Shown here in pieces: positions 23,898 through 35,334 of a DNA stretch of 64,000 bases (its first letter is position 1; each line of letters opens with the position of its first letter). Source of the DNA: Ascaphus truei. Taxonomy: Eukaryota > Chordata > Amphibia > Anura > Ascaphidae. The notes beneath the pieces are model-generated. The model had not been told where the DNA came from. It saw only the letters and a program-made list of their open reading frames with translations, and made no database searches. The stretch covers positions 219,091,216-219,155,215 of the forward strand of contig CM071568.1 in the NCBI GenBank assembly GCA_036426205.1, given 5' to 3'. A program made the translations under genes and the position numbers.

Positions 23898-26096
23898 TCA
23901 GTAGGTCGAGAATTCCCCGAGGTTGGCGTCCATATAGGAACTCAAACGGGGAGAAGCCTGTAGATGATTGGGGAACTTCTCGTACCGCAACAACAGGAAA
24001 GGGAGAAGTTCATCCCAAGCTCGCTTTTCAGTGTCCACAAACTTCCTAAGCATGGTTTTTAAAGTACGGTTAAACCTCTCTACCAATCCATCAGTCTGAG
24101 GATGGTAGACTAAGGTCCGGACGGATTTTACCTCCAATAACTTTAGGACATCCTGCATTAACTTTGCCATGAAATTTGTTCCCTGGTCAGTTAACATTAC
24201 TTGGGAAAGTCCGACCCTAGAGAACAGTTCTAACAGCCTGTGAGCAACCTGTTTAGCAGTGGCTGATCTCAGAGGGAAGGCCTCAGGATATCTGGTGGCA
24301 TAATCTACCACAACGAGTATAAATTTATGTCCCTTCGCAGAGGGTTCTAAAGGTCCGACCAGATCTACCCCAATTCTCTCGAATGGGACGGCTACCAAGG
24401 GCAGAGGAACCAAGGGAGCCGGCTTCTGTCCTTTTTGGCTAGTTAACTGGCATTCAGGACATGTCTCACATAGTTTCATGATGTCACCATGTATGCCTGG
24501 CCAGTAAAATCGGGACGAGATGCAGTCCGTGGTTTTATCTCTGCCCAAATGACCACCCCATGGGAGAGTATGGGCTAGGGTGAACACCGTTTTAATCAAC
24601 CCTTTAGGGACTAGCATCTGTCGAATGACCTCCCCTGTTTGTGTAACCTTATTCACACGATATAGAATGTCATTCAACAGTTCAAAATGTGGAAACACTT
24701 TTACACCCTGTTCATCCATTATCTTGTTGTTGACCTGTACCACCTTCTCATATTGTCTAGCCAGAGCTGGGTCCTCCCTCTGCCTCTGACGGAAGTCAGG
24801 AAGATCCAGGTCTGGCAAAATTCCTGTATCTATCTGTTCCCCACCCTGGTCATCCCCGGCCATGACCTGCAGTCCTTTGGGCTGACTAATGTTACCAAGA
24901 GTCCCAGCCTTTCTTAACCAGTCCTCTTTTTCCGCACGTCTCTGTTTACGTGTCTTTGGGACATGGTGTCTACGGGGAAAAATCTCTGGGGGAAAAGGGA
25001 ACAAGTCTCCAGGCTTCTCCGGTACCAGAGAAGTAGGCTCCGTAGGAGTAGGGGCCAACAATGTTTTAAGGTAGGGCCAGTCTCGGCCAAGTAGAACAGG
25101 AGCAGGTAGCCAGGGAGCAACTCCCACTAGTAGGCTAGCCTCTTGATCCTGGATACGCAGTAGAACGTTCGCCGTCGGGTATCTCTTTGTATCCCCATGG
25201 ATACACTCGATATTCCAAGGAGAGTCATAAGATAGTCTATTGCTTGGAATTAGGCCCTCTAGGATCAGGGTTTTTCCAGAGCCTGAGTACAGCATGGCAT
25301 TTACTTTTGTCCCCTCCAGAGATGCTGGGACTAACCACGGATTGTGGTCCCCTCGGAGACAAGCTGTGGCAGTGGTTCTGCCATATGAACAGTCCATCTC
25401 ATCTCCTGAATCCGCAACCTCGGTCGTCAGCGGAAGCTCTCGACGGGGCTCGGCGTTTGGACCTCTCCGCTGTTGGATGGGATCCTCCCTTCTGGTTGGT
25501 GGGGTTATCCTCTCCACTGGGTGGGTGACAGGAGTCCAGGTTCTCAGGGAATACTGTGGGTGGTGGCCTCCCTTGAGTGATCCAGTGGCCTCGGACCCAG
25601 GACGGGCGTCTCTGCGGGAGTTTGTACCAGGAACCCTCCGAGATGGGAAAGGGTCTTCCGATCGGGTTGACTGGATCTCCCGAGCTGGCGGGTTGTAGAC
25701 CCCTCGATTGTCTGCTCTCCTGCCTCTAGTATCACCGGAAGCAACTGGTGTTTGCACCGGCCATTCCCAGTTATTCTGTTGGGTGTCGTCGCCCAGGAAG
25801 TTTTCCACCAAGCGGACCGCTGAATCCAGGGAAAATGCAGCGTGTCTTTTTACCCAGGAGCGGGAGGAGGGGGGCAGTATCTGTATGAACTGCTCGAGCA
25901 CAAACTGTTCAAGGATCTCTGCCTTGTCATGTTTTTCCGGTTGTATCCACCTGGTACATAAGTCTACTAAGCGGTGGGCTACGACCCGGTGTCTGTCTCT
26001 GTTTGTATATTTGACTGTCCGGAACCGCTGTCGGTAGGTCTCTGGAGTGAGGCCTAGGCGATCCAGAATAGCAGCCTTTAGTTGCTGATAGTCCAT
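23898..26096 (-). pseudogene. gag SCAN-like domain, protease and integrase of the Gmr1-type element
   Basis: A 732-codon open stretch. Residues about 18-104 are SCAN-like (CTRWIQPEKHDKAEILEQF, then ILPPSSRSWVKR). A Pro/Arg-rich linker follows. The retropepsin region has YSGSG at 270-274, so the catalytic Asp is replaced by Tyr (codon 25287-25289), and LLGRDWPYL later. The integrase has H509, H516, C546, C549 and the triad D578, D637, E673, an exact DD35E spacing, with LTDQGTNF and PQTDGLVERFNR. Near 24005 the frame shifts, and the last ~28 residues are out of frame. No CCHC zinc knuckle is visible. Confidence 0.92.
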
Positions 26097-26437
26097 GGCC
26101 TCGTCTGCTGGAAGAGCCTGGTAGGCTGCCTGAGCTTCCCTATGAGGAGTGGAGCCAGAGTCGTTACCCAGCGATCAACTGTCCAGCCGTGGGCCGTGGC
26201 TACCCTTTCAAAAGTGAGGAGAAATGCCTCTGGGTCTTCGTTTGGCTTCATTTTATGCAGCATCACCGGTGGATTATTTGGAATCCCTGGTCTGCCTGGG
26301 GCTGGGCCTTCGGCCAGCAATTGGAGTAGCTTTTCCTCTCGCTGGGCCTGTTGCTCATCTTGCTGGGCTTGTCGCTCAGCTTGCTTCTCTGCTAGCTGGA
26401 GCTGTTGCTCAAGGAACTGAGAAAAAATTGTCTCCAT
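26078..26437 (-). pseudogene. gag N-terminal part, ends at a frameshift
   Basis: The start METIFSQFLEQQ lies 79 nt inside the LTR border. A Gln/Glu-rich coiled-coil stretch (about residues 5-38, with AEKQAERQAQQDEQQAQRE) is followed by a matrix/capsid-like region with MKPNEDPEAFLLTFERVA and GWTVDRWVTTLAPLL. The frame is lost near 26130-26155, and gag continues in another frame in the next entry. The upstream in-frame extension through the LTR is not expected to be coding. Confidence 0.85.
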
Positions 26438-26497
26438 TTTTTTTTTTTTTCCGTCTGTGTGTGTGTGTGGCCCTTCAGATACAGGGCCCGTCCAAAT

Positions 26498-26515
26498 CCC
26501 ACTTCTGACACCACC
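26498..26515 (-). other. primer binding site, tRNA-Leu type
   Basis: Just inside the 5' LTR the minus strand reads TGGTGTCAGAAGTGGGAT. It is complementary to the 3' end of vertebrate tRNA-Leu (CAA) plus CCA, as I recall that tRNA. This fixes the LTR border and the orientation of the element. Confidence 0.8.
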
Positions 26516-26852
26516 TGTGGCAGGACGGCCTGTAGCCGAGGTCAGGGAACAGTCCACACGTGTAGTTTCAGGATAAATGAAAACGTTCAGTGGCTTTATT
26601 TCTCCACAGCAACATAACATGCAGGTAATATGTCCCTTTAAGCAAATAAATCCTGCTCCACGTTGGGAGAAAACTGACTAACACAGCAGTCCTAGCTAGC
26701 AGGCTGGCTGGCTAAACCATACCCAAACCGTAAGAGTCTTTTTATGCAGTCATGCAAACAAATGAAAGAAATCTTACTTTGGCTGCAGTAAGTAGTGTGC
26801 TGTATCCTTCTGGCTAGCAGCACATCTATCCATGTGCTCTCATCTCAGACAG
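26516..26852 (-). repeat. 5' LTR of the Gmr1-type element, truncated in U3
   Basis: Shares 337 bp with the left LTR and then stops abruptly after CTCAGACAG. The missing ~170 bp is the 5' part of U3. At the breakpoint a 25-bp minisatellite begins directly, so no right-hand target duplication can be found. Confidence 0.9.
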
Positions 26853-27047
26853 AGTGTGGGGTGCAGTCAGTGAGTACAGTATAAGGTGCAGTCAGTGAGT
26901 ACAGTATGGGGTGCACTCAGTGAGTACAGTATGGGGTGCAGTCAGTGAGTACAGTGTGGGGTGCAGTCAGTGAGTACAGTATAAGGTGCAGTCAGTGAGT
27001 ACAGTATGGGGTGCACTCAGTGAGTACAGTGTGTGGTGCACTCACCT
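26853..27047 (+). repeat. 25-bp minisatellite with 100-bp higher-order period
   Basis: About seven copies of a unit like ATGGGGTGCAGTCAGTGAGTACAGT. Variant units (ATAAGG, ATGGGG with CACTC, GTGGGG) recur every fourth unit, giving a 100-bp superperiod. It starts exactly at the truncated LTR and ends at the candidate splice donor of the neighbouring promoter-like block. Confidence 0.92.
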
Positions 27048-27480
27048 GCTGGCTCTCTGCGCACAGGTTGGTAGGGGGTAGAGAGGCCGCTCCGGACCAG
27101 TCTCCGTCCTGCCCGTTCTGCAGTCACTGTCCGTTCTGTGGGTCCTCGGCCGCTGGTCACCAGGGCAACGGCGTAAACAAAAATAACGGTTGCCTGGTGA
27201 TAGAGGGAGGGAGGTGCGCGCGCACCTGAAAACCACAGCCTCGAGGAGAGAGCGCGTGCATATTCAGACACAACGCTAAGCACGCGAGGCTCTATCCGCC
27301 TGCGCTCTTCTTGGGATGTAGGGGACGCGCTTCATGGGTTCTCCAAACCCGCTGCTTATATACAGCGATAGGATGAGCTGTTGGGAAGGTGTGAGGTGAG
27401 ATGTGACATCACAGAGCAGCGTTCCTTCTATATTACACGCGCGCTCTCACTGTGCTGGAGCTCGTTCAGAGCGGCTACAA
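27045..27480 (-). promoter_or_regulatory. CpG-rich TATA promoter-like block with possible first exon
   Basis: GC- and CpG-rich against an AT-rich background, with several GCGCGC runs. On the minus strand, CTGTATATAAGCAGC (near 27354-27368) is a good TATA context. About 320 nt downstream is AGCAG|GTGAGTGC, a consensus splice donor at 27044/27045. CCTGGTGACC and CACCAGGCAACC flank the middle. It may be the promoter of an unrecognised retroelement LTR or an orphan host promoter. No convincing coding sequence lies in it. Confidence 0.4.
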
Positions 27481-29523
27481 AAGAAATGCCGCCAGCACAG
27501 GCAGGGGTCTACATCTATGGGGAAAAGTGGTACATACTAGCAAAGCAATAGCTCCAAATGTAATACCAATAGGTTGTTTCCTTTTATACATGTGGTGCAA
27601 TTCTTTGCCCCCGATTTGCACCACTTTTGCCTTGATATACATACCCCAAATTCTTCTTCTTCTTCTTTTTTTTTTTTTTTAAATATAAAATGGGCAATTG
27701 CCAATTAAGAAAATAGTTGCTGGTCCTAGAGATGGTCCTCACCTGTTCCGGCAGTAATGTAGCTGAGAGCTGTTTTTCATTACTCAAAATTGGGAGTCAA
27801 ACTGGTGGACCACAATTGTGCTAAATAAGGATAAATTCTTTATCATTGTTAGATTGATTTTATTTGTTCTTTAAAAAATAACATTTTGTAATGATTTTGG
27901 GTTTTAAATGCCATGCCATATAGTTTAAACTCCACACTATTGTTTCCCTTCCTTCCAATTCATCCTTGATATATTGTAATTCGAAATGTCATCTGATTTA
28001 TTTAGCCCCATAATATTGCACATCTGAAATACATTGTTGCATTTTTAAATAAAATGATTTCCCCCCTGATTTCCTCCTCCTGTTATTGTTCCCATTTTAT
28101 CCACATTTAAGATATCCAGTAATTTGCTGTCCAGTACATTCAAATTGGGCCCAAACTATTTATTTGTTTAAAATGAATATACCACTTGGCTGACTTTAAG
28201 ATGGTATTCAATATCTCTAGAAGATTTGTCTTTATCTTTTTAGATTTTGGTAAATGAGCAAACATTTATGGCATAGGGTGCGGTTTTATACAGAGTTCCG
28301 GTTTCTTAACTTTTACTTAAGATATTTAGCTTTAAACATTACATATAATATAGATAGTGTAAAGTGACTAATCCCAGGATTTCAGCTAGGCACTTCCCCC
28401 ACTTACAGCAAAATCATATGATCTTAGAACAAGACCAATACTTGACATCAAGGGAAAGTCCAGCATCAACTAGTGGCATTAGCAATGGTGGATAATTTTC
28501 CTCAGAATCATCAACGTCAAAGCATCAATGCCCGAAAGCATCCCCTAAATGCCACATGTTTTATCAAAGTTCTTCTGAGTTTCCAGAGATGGTGAAGAGA
28601 AAGCCTGCGGCTAAGCTCTCTTCCCAATTTAACTACTCTTGGTCACAAATAATTAATTGTGGAACAGTAATTTGCTAGAGAAACAAAGTTAAATTGCAGA
28701 CGCAGTGATGCACATTAGATCACTAGAGCTATGGTGGCTATGTTACAGGTGGATCGGTGTCCTATATCGAGAAGTAATTCAGTAGCTTTCCACAGATTAG
28801 TGAAATGTATGTGGCCATGGTACTAAATTCCATCTAGATTTCATTTCTGTAGAAAAGCCATTCCAGACCTAAACATGGAGCGGCAGGGTAAAATCACCAT
28901 GGCCATAAAAAATGCCATTGTGCCAACTATCCACTTACAGTAACTACAGAAATTTTAACAAGTGGTACTGGGAAAACTAAGGGTTACATGATCCTGACGT
29001 CCCACTGGGTATCAGCAACTGCAGTAGCTCCATAATAATTCTGTCTACTAACATGGGTCTGAAAGAGGTAATTCAGAGCAAGCTGTTTTTATGCTCTTGG
29101 ATAAACTGCTTTATCTCTTGGATAAACTGACACATGTAATTGCAAACTAGCTGACCACGCTTTGACTCTCCTGAGGCTTCATTGCCTGTACCCTACAACT
29201 TGGAGCATTTGAACACATTCCTTGTTTTTCACACACTGGACCGTAAATCCTTTTTTGAAACATGATAGGTCTATACAGGAGATGCTGACTGTCACAGGTA
29301 AAATATGTGGTTATTTTCAGCATTCGACAAGAACACTGTGACACTGCAACAGTTGCGGGAAAAGTATAAAACACCATGAACAGAAGTGGTTGTAACAAGG
29401 TAGAATTCCACCTTCAATATGTTTCAGCAACTTCAGGAGCAGCAACAAGCCATCAGCAGCTATACAAGAATTAGGGAGAGTGGTCTCATTCCAACACTGG
29501 GTAAAACTTGCAGTTTTGTGTAA
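27481..29523. other. no gene seen
   Basis: AT-rich, a poly(T)/CTT tract near 27655, then unrecognised sequence with short ORFs. Confidence 0.65.
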
Positions 29524-29528
29524 ACGAC

Positions 29529-30174
29529 TGTGACGGAACGGCCTGTAGGCGAAGTCAGTTAAGAGTTCACAAGCTGTATTTCAGGGTAAACCATAACATT
29601 TGAGTGGTTTTATTTCTCCACAAAACAACATTTCTACTGCCCCTTAAAGGCGAATCACAAAGCATACAATTCTATTCCCTTTAGGGAAACTAACTAAACA
29701 CTCCAGTCCTTTCTAACCCAGTCACCAGCTAAGCTGGTTGCCAGCCCCAAATATGCACTATTATATGCAAACAACATAAACCAAGACCAGGGAACAATAT
29801 ATAAAGTCTTAATCTTAGTGTTAGTCCGGCGTCTCCAATTTCTCCAGGCACTTACGATGCAGGCATTGAAGTCCTGCTGCTCCCAGGAAGCCTTTTGTCC
29901 TATCTCTCTGTAGGCTTCTCTGCTGTGTGGGGCTTCGGGTTCCCCACTGTTCCCAGGCAAAAACCTCTGGTGAACAAGCCTGGATCCCTGTGGACGGGAG
30001 CTCCATTATCTGTGTTCCTCTAACAGAGACTCCAACAGGGACCCTGAAAAGCAGCTACGTCCTACCTTTTATCCCCTGTTCAATCAGGAGTTTTACATAT
30101 CCCATGCAGGAAACCTGACACCAGTGCAGTCTCCTGATGCTTGCAATGGGAGTTAACCTCTTAACTCCCTTACA
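29529..30174 (-). mobile_element. solo LTR related to the Gmr1-type LTR, perfect 5-bp target duplication
   Basis: Begins TGTGACGGAACGGCCTGTAG and ends CCCTTACA. It is flanked by ACGAC on both sides (29524-29528 and 30175-30179), the expected 5-bp duplication. It shares the layout of the 21510 LTR: GGCCTGTAG, TTTCAGG, GTGGTTTTATTTCTCCAC and a block with CCCTTTAGGGAAACTAACTA. No internal region remains, so it arose by LTR-LTR recombination. The ORFs inside are not genes. Confidence 0.88.
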
Positions 30175-30179
30175 ACGAC

Positions 30180-31702
30180 AAACCATTTGAAATAGCAACA
30201 CGGGAAGTGAGTTCAGGCAGTGCTAGCCCAAGTCATTTTATACCACTCTTCCATACATTTCTACAAAAGCAGCAAGAGAAGCATAAGGACTATAAAAAAA
30301 ATGACAGTTCTATATATCTTGGCATTGTTCATCACCTCTTTTCTTTAGTCAACGAACACCCAAGTATTTCAACCATATTGAGATCTGAGCACTGCAATTT
30401 GGCAAATATGCTTGACTCTTGGTTTAAGGCAAACTTACATTCTTTCCTTCCACCAGGTAAACACCAGCAAAGAGCTCCTTGTTGCAAAGGTATCAGCTCA
30501 AAAGTCACTTGTCCTTCCGCTTCTCTTCAAACTCATGTGTTTTCTGCTGTTAGTAAAAGTGTTAATGACAATCAGCAACAAAGAGTTCATAGGGGTCCTA
30601 AACAGTAACTATCAGAATTTAAGATTGATCCTGGAACAGAATAAAGATTAAATACATTTTCTGGATTTAAATATCTCCAGGGGAACCAATGGGAATCTCG
30701 TCACGACCATGTATTGAAAACAGCAGCTACAAAAAGCATCCTACATGCAAATAGCATCCTACATGCAAAACTTCTAAAGCTCTTATTCATTGTATTCCTG
30801 TGATACAGCTCCTCAGAGTTAGGAGGAACTGCTCCACAGATGTGGCATTTGAGAGACAAGCCCAACTAATGAGGACAAGATTCAGAGAGAGAGGCTATAG
30901 CATAAAACTATTGAAAGGACTTACAAAAAGAGCAAAATATAACCCAGACAGGAACTACTCATTGACAATTTATACTTCCAAATGATCAGAAACGCATTAG
31001 ATTTATTGTGAATAAAAATATTACTTGTGAGCACATTTACGTCTCAAGATAGGTCTGCAAACCTGCTTTTCACCATTATCTCTTAGCATACAATGCTTCC
31101 ACTGCAGCAAGGAATTATGGGAAATGACATGCAAATGAGCATATAGTATAACACTACTTTTCAACACAACCTGGGTTAAAGAAGTGCATAGCCAGTGAAA
31201 CCTACTCAAAGTCAGCTGTTTTGACCTTTTGAGTCTCATCAGTGTGAGGATGGTTATACTAGCTTTGCAATATGAAGCTGGAATAGGTTTCAACTAAACA
31301 TTATATAAGTTATGGTGGGTACAAAAGTGACAAGAACCCTCCACCCTTCACTGAAAATAAACATATCACTCGTAAGCACATGCACATGTCTCAGACAGGT
31401 CTGCAACTCGACTTTTCACCATTATCTCTTAGCAAACTGGATCTTACAACAGACAATGGCACCTAGCCAGAGACATCCTCAGAAATCACTGGCATATTCT
31501 GATGGTTGATGATAACTCAAGAGATGTGTTACATACTAATCCTGTTGTCACAAGTAGAAGATCAAAGAACATCTGTGACACTTTAGTACACAGTCATTTT
31601 GAGGAAACACTGTAGCCTACATGGTTACCCACAAAAACGATTCGCTATTTGAAATGTCAGAGATGTAAAGCATGTGAACATATGACTGTAACTAAAACAT
31701 TG
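30180..31702. other. no gene seen; interspersed-repeat-like from ~31020
   Basis: Phrases at 31025-31080 and 31370-31435 repeat (AGGTCTGCAA, TTTTCACCATTATCTCTTAG) 345 bp apart, and a related TCTGCAACCCTGCC phrase lies at 21062. This suggests a dispersed repeat with a duplicated part. No gene. Confidence 0.55.
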
Positions 31703-32365
31703 TGTGGCAGGATGGCCTCGCGGCAGGGTCAGTAAGATGCTAGGCGCTGTGTAAAGTTTTAACTGTAGTGGTTTATTAACCACAAACAAATAAGCATAAG
31801 GGGTACTGTCCCTTTAAATGATAATAAAACATAGGAAATTAACACCTATTCCCTTTAGGGAAAGCTTACTACACCATAGCTTTTTACGATTGTTTATGTT
31901 TATTTTTATTGAATATTAAATGTATCTTTTTTCATCTTACTATCTCGACTATTTCCTACCACTAAGGAACTTACCATTCCTTCTACAATAGAGAATCTTG
32001 CTATTTAATTGCAGTATTACACTATGTTTGCCTTATTTTTCTTTTTTCATGTGCTGCATTCCATGTGCTGAATTCCATCTGGATCCATATACCAGCATTG
32101 GACTAATTCGGATTAACACTAACAGGACATTTTTTGATTCATGTGGTTGTATTTGTTACAACGTGTATTTGTTATATTTTGTGATCACATCCGGTATATA
32201 TAGAATAGGCACCACTTGGTAACACTCTTTTCTCACTGCACCATAGCTTTTGCCCTAACTAACTGCATGGCCATCTAAGCTGGTTCCCAAGCCAAAACAT
32301 GCCCTGGCATATGGAACAAAGTAACACAGTCTCTGCACAGAACAATAAAGTGTTTTTGCTTATCT
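31703..32365 (-). mobile_element. LTR relative, split by a later insertion
   Basis: Begins TGTGGCAGGATGGCC and has CCCTTTAGGGAAAGCTTACT like the other two LTRs. It is interrupted at 31885-32238 and resumes at 32252 with GCCCTAACTAACTGCATGG. Its right end, near 32365, is not sharp. It is a third, older member of the family in the window. Confidence 0.7.
31885..32238. mobile_element. 354-bp insertion with 13-bp target duplication
   Basis: Flanked by identical CACCATAGCTTTT at 31872-31884 and 32239-32251. The insert is AT-rich and has no terminal inverted repeats or long poly(A). A 13-bp duplication suggests a target-primed (LINE-like) insertion, but no coding part is visible to name the family. 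Confidence 0.75.
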
Positions 32366-33307
32366 GTCAGTGTGACGATTGCTTATGACAGACTGCAATT
32401 TACACCAAAATATATATAATATATAATATATATATATCTAACTGGGTTGAACTGGGACGAGACTTAGATATGATAAAATATAATTTATTCCTTGATAAAG
32501 GTGAACACAACAGATTATACAAATAACAGGCAAAATATAGACACTTACTTAAAGATGGAAATGATGAAACAGTCACATCTGGACTAGCAGTTCATACAGC
32601 AATATTCATCATCCCAAGACACGAAAAGCCATGAAAAGGCCTTGCATGCAGACATTGCATAGCATTTCTCTCAGCAATCAAGATGGTATAGAAGAACGAA
32701 CACAGGATAAAGGGTGGAGCTCTGCGTCTATCTATCCCCCCAACACTCTACTCTCTCTCCCCACCACACTCGGAACTCTATTACCCATATATCTTACTTG
32801 CCCTAACTTCACCGAAATAACCTATATGCTTCTTCAGATCTGATCAAGCTTCACACGGAAGACATCGGAACCCCACCTAACCCAGAAGAGAGGTAGGGAA
32901 CACCTCCCCTCCAGTATAAAATGCGGGAGTGAGGGTACCTGGACATTGAGGGACTGCGGATCAGGTAAGATCCCAGGCGGGATTGCTGCTTTAGATATTG
33001 TGAAGCGGGGACGTCCAGACACTGGTTATGGGATTCAGGACCAGGCTTTTATTTCTAGATCCGACATTTACGCACACACACACACGTAACAAGGACTAAT
33101 TGTAGTATAATGTAATACATTAAATACATTTATGTCAAAACGAATGTTGTTCGACTAGGAATTTATAAAATGTTTTTTTTAATATTTTTATTTAAAGCGG
33201 GGTTGGGGGCGGGACTAGGGTTGGGGCGGGACAGGGGCGGGGGATAGGTGGCGGGAGTAGTTTTTTTGGTTGGGCGAGTAGATTTTTGGTGGTGATTTGT
33301 CGAACAC
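32366..33307. other. no gene seen
   Basis: Unrecognised, partly GC-rich sequence near 33200 with GGGGCGGG repeats. Confidence 0.6.
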
Positions 33308-33331
33308 TGTATATATATATATATATATATA

Positions 33332-33380
<49 letters not shown>
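33308..33380 (+). repeat. (TA)n/(CA)n compound microsatellite
   Basis: A TA run followed by a CA run and a short TA run. Confidence 0.97.
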
Positions 33381-33904
33381 AGGTTTAGGTTGTTGTCATA
33401 TACACCTCTTCAACCTAGACAGTTGGTTAATTACCTAAGATTTTGCAGACTTAGATACTATGGGAGATATGCAATTTTCATGAGAAACCCAACCAATAAT
33501 AGGGTCTCAAGATATTCAGGGAATTCTCTCTCTGTTCATTTAAACAGGACAACTGTGATAAACACATACACAATTTTTTTTGTGGTACAAGAGTTTAATT
33601 ATATACTCTCTAAGTGTTTTTGCAATATCATCAGTCACCCTTGTGTAATCACACTCCGATTTTTATTATATGTTCACGTGTTTGTTTTGTTCCATATCCC
33701 GTACACTTTATTTTAATTACGTTAATAAAACCGAGTTTTAATTTGTTAGGTGTGTGCCACTACCTCAAGGGGATACTTTCCTGTCTCACCTTCCCTGCTT
33801 TTTAAAAATGTAATAAACTTTCGACATAACAATTTAAAACTCACAAACATCCGATTAGTATAGGCGTTGTATGAGTGAAACTCATGCTCCAAACTGCCTG
33901 CATT

Positions 33905-34818
33905 CTGTAACAAAAAAACAAACAAAGCACACAACACTCATCGTGAAAAATGTAATAAACTATGTTTATATAAAAGGTGTTTCAAGGTTATGCGTACATC
34001 AAGGTAGATTAATCAAGCATAGAGCCACAGAGTGGCAGTTACCAGCGTCTGCAACCAGGAACCACCAGAGCTTCGCTCTCCTTTCCACCTACAGGTAGGT
34101 GAAATGCCAGATAATTGATGACTCTGCCACAGTCTCAATGTCCTGTTAATAGCGTCAATGCGCTTAGTGGATCCTGGGGAGTGGTTGTCCTTTGCTCGCA
34201 AGTAGTACACAGGTTCCTCTGCAGACCTCACTGTGTTTCCCGATCAGTCAGGCAGCGTGACGGCGTGGTCCTGCGGGCCCTTCTGTGACGTCAGAGCACC
34301 CGCTCTGCTTTGAGTAACAGCGTCTGTCAGAAATGATTCAGATCTCACTTGGCAACCACAGAGGCAGGCAACAGCGCGGCACTTGCGCAGAAGAGGAAAT
34401 CAACTCGGTGTTCAGCAAACCGTTTGACAACAATAAAATACACCTTGGAACATGAATAATAAAAATATGTAGGTTCAATGGTATCTCTCCTGGAGTGAGG
34501 TCTGCAGAGGAACCTGTGTACTACTTGCGAGCAAAGGACAACCACTCCCCAGGATCCACTAAGCGCATTGACGCTATTAACAGGACATTGAGACTGTGGA
34601 AGAGTCATCAATTATCTGGCATTTCACCTACCTGTAGGTGGAAAGGAGAGTGAAGCTCTGGTGGTTCCTGGTTGCAGACGCTGGTAACTGCCACTCTGTG
34701 GCTCTATGCTTTATTAATCTACCTTGATGTACGCATAACCTTGAAACACCTTTTATATAAACATAGTTTATTACATTTTTCACGATGAGTGTTGTGTGCT
34801 TTGTTTGTTTTTTGTTAC
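33905..34818. repeat. fold-back with ~325-bp arms
   Basis: Left arm 33905-34230 and right arm 34490-34818 are near-perfect reverse complements: GTAACAAAAAAACAAACAAA pairs with TTTGTTTGTTTTTTGTTAC, and CTGCAGACCTCAC with GTGAGGTCTGCAG. The ~255-bp spacer is unrelated and CpG-bearing. Class unknown. Confidence 0.9.
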
Positions 34819-35334
34819 TAGATTCTAGGGTCTTGGGCTACCCTTTACACAGCAGCAGACGCTCATCTACATTGGTATATATTTATTTACCTTTTCCACA
34901 TGGTGGGGTGTGTTTTTTTTATTTAAATAGACATCACAATTAACACTTTGTATTAAGTATATATTTTAGTGTGCACTTATTTGTTTTTTCTATTTGCTGC
35001 ATTCTGTCTCTGCTCAGCTTGCACCGCTCTGGAATATCCTAATTTCTCCTCCTCACTAGTGGTGTCACACTTTAAGGTGTCCTCCGGCAACCCACAGATG
35101 TATACAAGGGTTCCTGTATGTAGGAGTTCCTAAGTACTCTGGGCAGGACCGCAGCTCTTCACTCCAGGCGTTGATAAGATTACAAGCAACTGCTTGCAAC
35201 AAAAACACGTGACCCTACACGTACACGTTTTATCAGCACTCACATCCAGGAAATGAAAAATTTGTATTCAGGCATGTGTAGACAGACAACCAATCCCAAC
35301 GTTTCGGCTCCGGAACCTTTCTCAAGGGGGTGCC

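Larger units (their letters stand above)
21510..26852 (-). mobile_element. Gmr1-type Ty3 LTR retrotransposon, nearly complete, inactivated
   Basis: Minus-strand element of about 5.3 kb: truncated 5' LTR (26516-26852), tRNA-Leu primer site, gag, protease, integrase, reverse transcriptase, RNase H, polypurine tract and complete 3' LTR (21510-22016). Integrase lies before reverse transcriptase, the order known from Gmr1-like elements and unlike most Ty3 elements. Gag has a SCAN-like domain, and Gmr1-type gag is the known source of SCAN domains. The two LTRs differ at only a few positions over the shared 337 bp, so insertion was fairly recent. Frameshifts, a stop codon and a lost protease Asp make it inactive. 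Confidence 0.93.
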
